NCBI GenBank assembly: GCA_015494165.1
Contig: WGBS01000113.1
Coordinates: 1-5,798 of the forward strand
Source: Gammaproteobacteria bacterium
GTDB lineage: Bacteria > Pseudomonadota > Gammaproteobacteria > S144-34
Direction: 5' to 3'
Length of the DNA: 5,798 nt
In this document: one piece after another, positions 1 to 5,798 of the stretch
Layout of the letters: every line of letters starts with the position of its first letter
How positions within the stretch are numbered: position 1 is the stretch's first letter
Made by a program: the position numbers and the translations under genes
The notes under the pieces: generated by a model
Databases searched by the model: none
The model's input: the letters and a program-made list of their open reading frames with translations, nothing else
Told to the model about the DNA's origin: nothing

Positions 1-30
1 CACCGCGACATCGAAACGCTTCTCGCTCAT
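1..30 (-). CDS. asd: Aspartate-semialdehyde dehydrogenase, N-terminal fragment (runs off the window)
   Basis: Only the first ten codons are present, reading MSEKRFDVAV. This resembles the start of the Asd type that continues into a glycine-rich NADP-binding loop (VGATGAVG-like), which would lie just outside the window. Asd reduces aspartyl phosphate to aspartate semialdehyde in the cytoplasm, the branch point to lysine, threonine and methionine. The ATG is the earliest possible start, because an in-frame TGA lies nine bases upstream with no other start between. An AAGGAG Shine-Dalgarno is present at 44-49, but its 13-nt spacing to the ATG is long. Placement after leuC-leuD-leuB is a known gammaproteobacterial order and is the main support. 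Ten residues alone could also fit the related Usg-type protein. Confidence 0.6.
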   Translation of the reverse strand, partial: MSEKRFDVAV

Positions 31-62
31 GGCCTTGCGTCAACTCCTTGCGGATTCTCTGC

Positions 63-80
63 AACCGGCGCGCGCCGGTT
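63..80. repeat. Perfect 18-bp palindrome just upstream of asd
   Basis: Bases 63-80 read aaccggcgcgcgccggtt, which equals its own reverse complement. It ends 13 nt before the AAGGAG Shine-Dalgarno of asd. As RNA it could fold into a short stem with the centre as loop. As DNA its two-fold symmetry would suit a dimeric regulator. No U-run follows it in the minus direction, so it does not look like a terminator of leuB. Its role is unknown. Confidence 0.55.
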
Positions 81-93
81 TGTTAGCCCGTTC

Positions 94-130
94 ACAAAAC
101 TCCGATCAATCCGCTGCGTGGACTGATCGG
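94..130 (-). terminator. Candidate Rho-independent terminator after leuB
   Basis: On the minus strand, bases 130-120 pair with 112-102 to give an 11-bp stem with a 7-nt loop. The only imperfect pair is 109/123, which is a G-U wobble in minus-strand RNA but an A-C mismatch in plus-strand RNA. The stem is followed by AGTTTTGTG. The U-run is only four plus one, so termination may be partial. It is the only stem in the leuB-asd gap with a U-run on the correct side, and would end the aroC-to-leuB transcript about 135 nt after the leuB stop. Confidence 0.45.
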
Positions 131-160
131 CATCGAGGTGCTTCGCGACCACTCTCGATG
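131..160 (-). repeat. Hairpin abutting the candidate terminator
   Basis: catcgag at 131-137 is the exact reverse complement of ctcgatg at 154-160. The stem continues with three more pairs (138-140 with 150-152) if base 153 bulges out, leaving a 9-nt loop. It touches the next stem (102-130) with no spacer. On the plus strand it is followed by TTTTCCTGTTT and looks terminator-like, but there is no plus-strand gene here for it to end. Confidence 0.5.
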
Positions 161-200
161 TTTTCCTGTTTCGTCATGCACTTCCCTGTACATGCGCCCT

Positions 201-224
201 CCCGCGGCCGTCCCTGGCCGCGGG
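201..224 (-). repeat. GC-rich hairpin in the leuB-asd gap
   Basis: cccgcggcc at 201-209 and ggccgcggg at 216-224 are perfect 9-bp inverted repeats around a 6-nt loop. The stem would be very stable. It has no U-run in the minus direction and instead is followed by GAGGGCGC. It shares its outer base with the neighbouring hairpin at 224-259, so the two cannot both use base 224. Confidence 0.55.
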
Positions 225-259
225 GAAACCCTGAAAAAATCGAACTCTTCAGGGCTTCC
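224..259 (-). repeat. 12-bp hairpin seven bases after the leuB stop codon
   Basis: Bases 248-259 pair with 224-235 around a 12-nt loop. Eleven pairs are Watson-Crick. The twelfth (228/255) is a G-U pair only in minus-strand RNA and an A-C mismatch in plus-strand RNA, so the fold fits the leuB transcript. The run of T lies inside the loop and not after the stem, so it is not a canonical terminator. It may protect the 3' end of the leu mRNA; this is inference. Confidence 0.5.
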
Positions 260-265
260 GCCCGC

Positions 266-2021
<1,756 letters not shown>

Positions 2022-2037
2022 CTCGCGCTCTCCTCCC

Positions 2038-3453
2038 TCAGGCGGCCTCGAGCAGCTCGCGCACGTCCACGAAGCGGCCGGCCACCGCGGCGGCCGCGGC
2101 CATCGCCGGGCTGACGAGGTGCGTGCGCCCGCCCGCGCCCTGCCGGCCCTCGAAGTTGCGGTTCGAGGTCGAGGCGCAGCGCTCGCCCGGCCCGAGGCGG
2201 TCGGCGTTCATCGCCAGGCACATGGAGCAGCCGGGCTCGCGCCACTCGAAGCCCGCCGCGCGGAAGATGCGGTCGAGCCCCTCGGCCTCGGCCTGGCGCT
2301 TGACCAGGCCCGAGCCCGGCACCACGAGCGCCTGGCGCACGCTGCGCGCCACGCGCCGGCCGCGCACCACGGCGGCGGCGGCGCGCAGGTCCTCGATGCG
2401 CGCGTTGGTGCAGGAGCCGATGAAGACGCGGTCGACGGCGATCTCGGCCATGGGGGTGCCGGGCTCGAGGCCCATATAGGCGAGCGCACGCTCCATGTCG
2501 CCGCGGCGCACCGGGTCGGGCTCGTCCGCGGGATCCGGCACGCGCCCGCTCACGCCGACGACCATCTCGGGCGAGGTGCCCCAGGTCACCTGCGGCTCCA
2601 GGGCCGAGACGTCGATCTCCACCTCGCGGTCGAAGACGGCGTCGGGATCGCTCACGAGCCCGCGCCAGGCCTCGACTGCGCGCTCCCACAGCGCGCCCTT
2701 GGGCGCGAGCGGACGGCCCTCGAGGTAGCGGATCGTAGTCTCGTCGACGGCCACCAGGCCCGCGCGCGCACCGGCCTCGATGGCCATGTTGCACAGGGTC
2801 ATGCGGCCCTCCATGGACAGCCCCTCGACGGCCTCGCCCGCGAACTCGAGCGCGCAGCCCGTGCCGCCCGCGGTGCCGATGCGGCCGATGAGGGCGAGCG
2901 CGAGGTCCTTGGCGTAGACGCCGGGCGGGAGCGCGCCGGTGAAGCGCGCGCGCATGTTGCGCGACTTGCGCGTCAGCAGGCACTGCGTGGCGAGCACGTG
3001 CTCGACCTCGGAGGTGCCGATGCCGAAGGCGAGCGCCCCGAAGGCCCCGTGCGTGGAGGTGTGCGAGTCGCCGCAGACGATGGTCATGCCGGGCAGGGTG
3101 AAGCCCTGCTCGGGGCCGATGACGTGCACGATGCCCTGGCGCGGGTCGTCCATGGCGAACTCGGTGATGCCGAACTCGCGGCAGTTGCGGTCCAGCGTCT
3201 CGACCTGCACGCGCGAGACCGGATCGTCGATGCCGCGCGAGCGGTCGGTGGTGGGCACGTTGTGGTCGGGCACCGCAAGAATGGCCTGCGGGCGCCACGG
3301 CCGCCGTCCCGCCAGGCGCAGGCCCTCGAAGGCCTGCGGCGAGGTGACCTCGTGCACCAGGTGGCGGTCGATGTAGAGCAGCGTGGTGCCGTCGGGCTCG
3401 GCCCGCACCACGTGCTCGTCCCAGATCTTGTCGTAGAGGGTCCTGCCGCCCAT
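2038..3453 (-). CDS. leuC: 3-isopropylmalate dehydratase large subunit
   Basis: LeuC is the catalytic 4Fe-4S subunit of isopropylmalate isomerase and acts with LeuD in the cytoplasm. The product is 471 residues, close to the E. coli length. Cluster ligands are Cys348 (IGSCTN), Cys409 and Cys412 (PGCSMC). Other family blocks are [18 protein letters not shown] near 25-42, [20 protein letters not shown] at 128-147, [17 protein letters not shown] at 213-229, and NRNFEGRQG at 431-439. The leucine-type context and the leuD partner separate it from aconitase and homoaconitase. The ATG start is preceded by GGAGCGGAG, a good ribosome-binding site, only 27 nt after the permease stop. That gap is too short for a leucine leader-peptide attenuator, so any such control must sit elsewhere. 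A possible promoter lies just upstream. Confidence 0.98.
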   Translation of the reverse strand: MGGRTLYDKIWDEHVVRAEPDGTTLLYIDRHLVHEVTSPQAFEGLRLAGRRPWRPQAILAVPDHNVPTTDRSRGIDDPVSRVQVETLDRNCREFGITEFAMDDPRQGIVHVIGPEQGFTLPGMTIVCGDSHTSTHGAFGALAFGIGTSEVEHVLATQCLLTRKSRNMRARFTGALPPGVYAKDLALALIGRIGTAGGTGCALEFAGEAVEGLSMEGRMTLCNMAIEAGARAGLVAVDETTIRYLEGRPLAPKGALWERAVEAWRGLVSDPDAVFDREVEIDVSALEPQVTWGTSPEMVVGVSGRVPDPADEPDPVRRGDMERALAYMGLEPGTPMAEIAVDRVFIGSCTNARIEDLRAAAAVVRGRRVARSVRQALVVPGSGLVKRQAEAEGLDRIFRAAGFEWREPGCSMCLAMNADRLGPGERCASTSNRNFEGRQGAGGRTHLVSPAMAAAAAVAGRFVDVRELLEAA

Positions 3454-3479
3454 GGCTCCGCTCCGGGCTGAAGCGGGGG

Positions 3480-3485
3480 ATTATA
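3480..3485 (-). promoter_or_regulatory. Candidate -10 box (TATAAT) upstream of leuC
   Basis: The minus strand carries a perfect TATAAT that contains the TAA stop of the permease gene. Transcription from it would begin around 3473-3474 and give a roughly 20-nt leader holding the leuC Shine-Dalgarno. No TTGACA-like -35 is visible at 16-18 bp, where the sequence is all G and C. The extended -10 TG is only half matched. The match is striking in such GC-rich DNA but could be chance. Confidence 0.3.
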
Positions 3486-4659
3486 GCGTGCCGGCGGGCG
3501 CCGGCCCCGCCGCGGGGCGGCGCCGGCCCAGGCTCGCCCACGCAACGCCGAGGGCGAGCAGCGCCACCACGGCGGCGCCGAGATAGGTCGCCCCCGGCCC
3601 CGCGCCGTCCCACGCCCAGCCGGCAGCGTAGCTGCCCGCCGCGCCGCCCGCCCCGAAGCTGAGGCTGCTGTAGAGGGCCTGCCCGCGGCCCTGGTGCCGG
3701 CCCCGGAACCAGGCGTGGATCAGGTGGATGGCCGAGGCGTGGTAGACCCCGAAGCTCGCCGCGTGCAGGAGCTGCGCCCCGGCCATGAGGACGAGCGAGC
3801 CCGGGAAGGCCGCGATCAGCACCCAGCGCGCGGCCGTGAGCGCGAGCGCCGCCATCAGCAGCGGCACGGCGCCGTAGCGCGGCAGCCAGCGGTGCATGAC
3901 CAGGAACACCCCGATCTCGGCCACCACACCGAGCGCCCACAGGCCGCCGATCACGGCGCGCGCGTGGCCCGCGCCCTCCATGTAGAGCGTGAAGAAGGCG
4001 TAGTAAGGGCCGTGGCTCGCCTGTGCCAGGAAGCAGACCGCGAGCAGGCCCGCGACCTCACGCCGGCGCAGCAGGCCGAGCAGGCCGCCGGCGGCCCCGC
4101 CGCCCGCGGCCCCGCGCGCCTCCGGCACCGCGAGGCTCGCGGCCCAGATGCCCGCCAGCATGGCCGCCACCGCCACGGGCACCGCCCCGGCGCCGGTGCG
4201 CTCGAGCACCGCCCCGAGGCCCGCGACCGCGACGATGAAGCCCACCGAGCCCCACAGGCGCACGCTCGCGTAGCGGTGCGTCTCGGGCCCGAGGTGGTTC
4301 ATGGTGGTCGCCTCCACCTGCGGCAGCACCGCGTTCCAGAAGAAGCTGAACAGCGCCACGGCGGCCAGCAGCCACCCGTAGCCGCCGGCGAGGAACACCC
4401 CGCAGAAGGCGAGGAAGGCGCCGAGCGCCCCGAGGCGCACGATCGCCATGCGCCGCCCGCTGCGGTCGCCGAGCCAGCCCCAGACGTTGGGCGCGACCAG
4501 CTTGGTCGCCGCCATCACGGCGAAGACCTCGCCGATCTCGCGCGCGCCATAGCCGCGCGCGGCGAGATAGAGGCTCCAGTAGGGGATGAGGGCGCCGAGG
4601 GTGCCGAAGTAGAAGAGGTAGAAGCCCGCCAGGCGCCAGTAGGGGACCCGCGGGCTCAT
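3481..4659 (-). CDS. MFS permease, 3-phenylpropionate-transporter-like (MFS_1_like) family
   Basis: This 392-residue inner-membrane protein has about twelve hydrophobic segments. The first starts near residue 10, and a basic, Gly/Ala-rich loop at about 180-200 divides the two halves. The classic MFS motif A ([10 protein letters not shown]) is at 61-70 between segments 2 and 3. The IPYWSLYL block (25-32) and [11 protein letters not shown], together with RLWGSVGFI (134-142), recall the HcaT/PPP branch, annotated as 3-phenylpropionate or nucleoside transporters. A second conserved stretch runs from [15 protein letters not shown] to [10 protein letters not shown] (306-336). The substrate cannot be read from sequence, and the hcaT-type name should not be taken as function. 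The start overlaps the aroC stop (ATGA), with no clear Shine-Dalgarno, so translation is probably coupled to aroC. It ends in TAA, while the four other complete genes use TGA. Confidence 0.88.
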   Translation of the reverse strand: MSPRVPYWRLAGFYLFYFGTLGALIPYWSLYLAARGYGAREIGEVFAVMAATKLVAPNVWGWLGDRSGRRMAIVRLGALGAFLAFCGVFLAGGYGWLLAAVALFSFFWNAVLPQVEATTMNHLGPETHRYASVRLWGSVGFIVAVAGLGAVLERTGAGAVPVAVAAMLAGIWAASLAVPEARGAAGGGAAGGLLGLLRRREVAGLLAVCFLAQASHGPYYAFFTLYMEGAGHARAVIGGLWALGVVAEIGVFLVMHRWLPRYGAVPLLMAALALTAARWVLIAAFPGSLVLMAGAQLLHAASFGVYHASAIHLIHAWFRGRHQGRGQALYSSLSFGAGGAAGSYAAGWAWDGAGPGATYLGAAVVALLALGVAWASLGRRRPAAGPAPAGTL

Positions 4660-5771
4660 GCGCCGCCGGCTTCGGGCGCCGACGGCGGCACGGGCGCGAG
4701 CGGCGGCTCGACCTCGGCGTTCTGCGCCCGGTGGCGCAGCCAGTGGTCCATGAGGACGATGGCGACCATGGCCTCGGCGATGGGCGTGGCGCGCAGGCCC
4801 ACGCAGGGGTCGTGGCGCCCCTTGGTCACGACCTCCACCGGCCGGCCGCGCACGTCGATGCTCCGCGCCGGCAGCCGCAGGCTCGAGGTGGGCTTGAGGG
4901 CGATGCTGGCGACGATGTCCTGGCCGCTCGAGATGCCGCCGAGGACGCCGCCGGCGTTGTTGGACAGGAAGCCCTCGGGCGTGATCTCGTCGCGGTGCTC
5001 GGTGCCGCGCTGCTCGACGCTGCGGAAGCCGGCGCCGATCTCGACGCCCTTGACCGCGTTGATGCTCATGAGCGCGTGCGCGAGGTCGGCGTCGAGGCGG
5101 TCGAAGACCGGCTCGCCGAGGCCCGGCGGCACGCCGCTCGCCACGACGGTGACGCGCGCCCCGACGGAGTCGCCGGACTTGCGCAGGGCGTCCATGAAGG
5201 CCTCGAGCTCGCCCACCTTGTCCGGGTCCGGGAAGAAGAAGGGGTTGCGCTCCACCGCGTCCCAGTCCAGGCGCTCGGCGCGGATGGGGCCGACCTGGGC
5301 GACGTAGCCCCGCACCGTGATGCCGCAGCGCTCGCGCAGGTACTTCTTGGCCACCGCGCCGGCCGCCACGCGCGCGGCGGTCTCGCGCGCCGAGCTGCGG
5401 CCGCCGCCGCGCGGGTCGCGGACACCGTATTTCTGGAGATAGGTGTAGTCGGCGTGGCCGGGGCGGAAGCGGTCGGCGATGTCGGCGTAGTCGCGCGGGC
5501 GCTGGTCGACGTTCTCGATCAGGAGCGCGATGGGCGTGCCCGTGGTCTGCCCCTCGTAGACGCCGGAGAGGATGCGCACCCGGTCCGGCTCGCGGCGCTG
5601 GCTCGTGTGGCGCGTCTTGCCGGGACGGCGGCGGTCGAGGTCGGGCTGGATGTCGTCCTCGGAGAGCGCGAGCCCCGGCGGGCAGCCGTCGATGACGCAG
5701 CCGATGGCGGGCCCGTGGCTCTCGCCGAAGGTGGTGACGCAGAAGACCCGCCCGATCGTGTTCCCGGCCAT
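4656..5771 (-). CDS. aroC: Chorismate synthase
   Basis: AroC removes phosphate from 5-enolpyruvylshikimate 3-phosphate to make chorismate, using reduced FMN that is not net-oxidised. It is the last step of the shikimate pathway and is cytoplasmic. The product is 371 residues, slightly longer than E. coli AroC because of a Pro/Ala-rich tail from about 353. All family signatures are present: [18 protein letters not shown] at 16-33 with catalytic His19, RPGHADYTY with His106, [19 protein letters not shown] at 121-139, and the [18 protein letters not shown] block at 318-335. The [20 protein letters not shown] start matches homologues, so the ATG is secure. No convincing Shine-Dalgarno precedes it within the 27 nt available. 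Its stop overlaps the permease start by 4 nt. Confidence 0.98.
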   Translation of the reverse strand: MAGNTIGRVFCVTTFGESHGPAIGCVIDGCPPGLALSEDDIQPDLDRRRPGKTRHTSQRREPDRVRILSGVYEGQTTGTPIALLIENVDQRPRDYADIADRFRPGHADYTYLQKYGVRDPRGGGRSSARETAARVAAGAVAKKYLRERCGITVRGYVAQVGPIRAERLDWDAVERNPFFFPDPDKVGELEAFMDALRKSGDSVGARVTVVASGVPPGLGEPVFDRLDADLAHALMSINAVKGVEIGAGFRSVEQRGTEHRDEITPEGFLSNNAGGVLGGISSGQDIVASIALKPTSSLRLPARSIDVRGRPVEVVTKGRHDPCVGLRATPIAEAMVAIVLMDHWLRHRAQNAEVEPPLAPVPPSAPEAGGA

Positions 5772-5779
5772 GGGCGGCT

Positions 5780-5785
5780 ATTGTA
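5780..5785 (-). promoter_or_regulatory. Possible -10 box (TACAAT) immediately before aroC
   Basis: TACAAT, one change from the consensus, lies 8 nt before the aroC ATG on the minus strand. A transcript from it would start at or next to the ATG and be nearly leaderless. The expected -35 region falls beyond the window. Alternatively the stretch is the tail of an upstream gene, since one frame reads seven codons (A R R A V Q) ending in TAG at 5780-5778. The two readings cannot be separated here. Confidence 0.18.
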
Positions 5786-5798
5786 CGGCACGGCGCGC

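Noticed and set aside
31..265. Lysine riboswitch upstream of asd
   Set aside because: Asd is a known target of such control in some bacteria, but I could not find the conserved junction sequences of the lysine element, and the stems here are simple separate hairpins.
3454..3480. Leucine leader peptide or attenuator before leuC
   Set aside because: The gap is 27 nt, too short for a leader peptide and competing hairpins, and it has no run of Leu codons.
3490..3518. Two GC-rich inverted repeats (3490-3505 and 3504-3518) at the end of the permease gene
   Set aside because: They are short, all G and C, lie in coding sequence, and lack a U-run. Such repeats are expected by chance at this base composition.
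3694..5307. Long plus-strand open frame (537 codons) opposite the permease and aroC
   Set aside because: The product is His/Arg/Ala/Gly-rich low-complexity sequence with no family motif, and the opposite strand carries two intact, motif-rich genes. GC-rich codons leave antisense frames open by chance.

Overview
The window is a compact, GC-rich, single-strand biosynthetic cluster. Every supported gene lies on the minus strand. In transcription order (right to left) they are aroC (chorismate synthase), an MFS permease of the phenylpropionate-transporter-like family, leuC, leuD, leuB, and the first ten codons of a gene that reads as asd (aspartate-semialdehyde dehydrogenase). Protein motifs, the leuC-leuD-leuB-asd order and strong GC preference at third codon positions fit a high-GC gammaproteobacterium. 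I would guess a purple-sulfur or Ectothiorhodospiraceae/Chromatiales-like lineage, but that level is inference. No mobile element, CRISPR array, rRNA or tRNA was seen.

Layout: aroC (5771-4656) overlaps the permease start by 4 nt (ATGA). The permease (4659-3481) is followed by 27 nt and then leuC (3453-2038). leuD (2021-1377) follows after 16 nt. leuB (1345-266) follows after 31 nt and starts with GTG behind a very strong Shine-Dalgarno. This spacing supports one polycistronic unit. A TATAAT box built around the permease stop codon could be an internal start for leuCDB. A 235-nt gap (31-265) then separates leuB from asd. It is richer in A and T than the genes and holds five inverted repeats, two of which form back-to-back pairs. 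One stem ends in a short U-rich run and is the best terminator candidate.

Function: LeuC and LeuD form the isopropylmalate isomerase and LeuB is the following dehydrogenase, so the window encodes steps two and three of leucine synthesis after LeuA. leuA is not in the window. AroC makes chorismate, the branch point to aromatic amino acids, folate and quinones. Asd feeds the lysine, threonine and methionine pathways. The permease substrate is unknown.

The genes are ordinary housekeeping genes and I do not see a new biological system in the coding part. The parts worth a second look are the structured leuB-asd gap, a 12-codon reading frame that exactly bridges leuD and leuB, the possible internal promoter before leuC, and the apparent lack of a ribosome-binding site before aroC.
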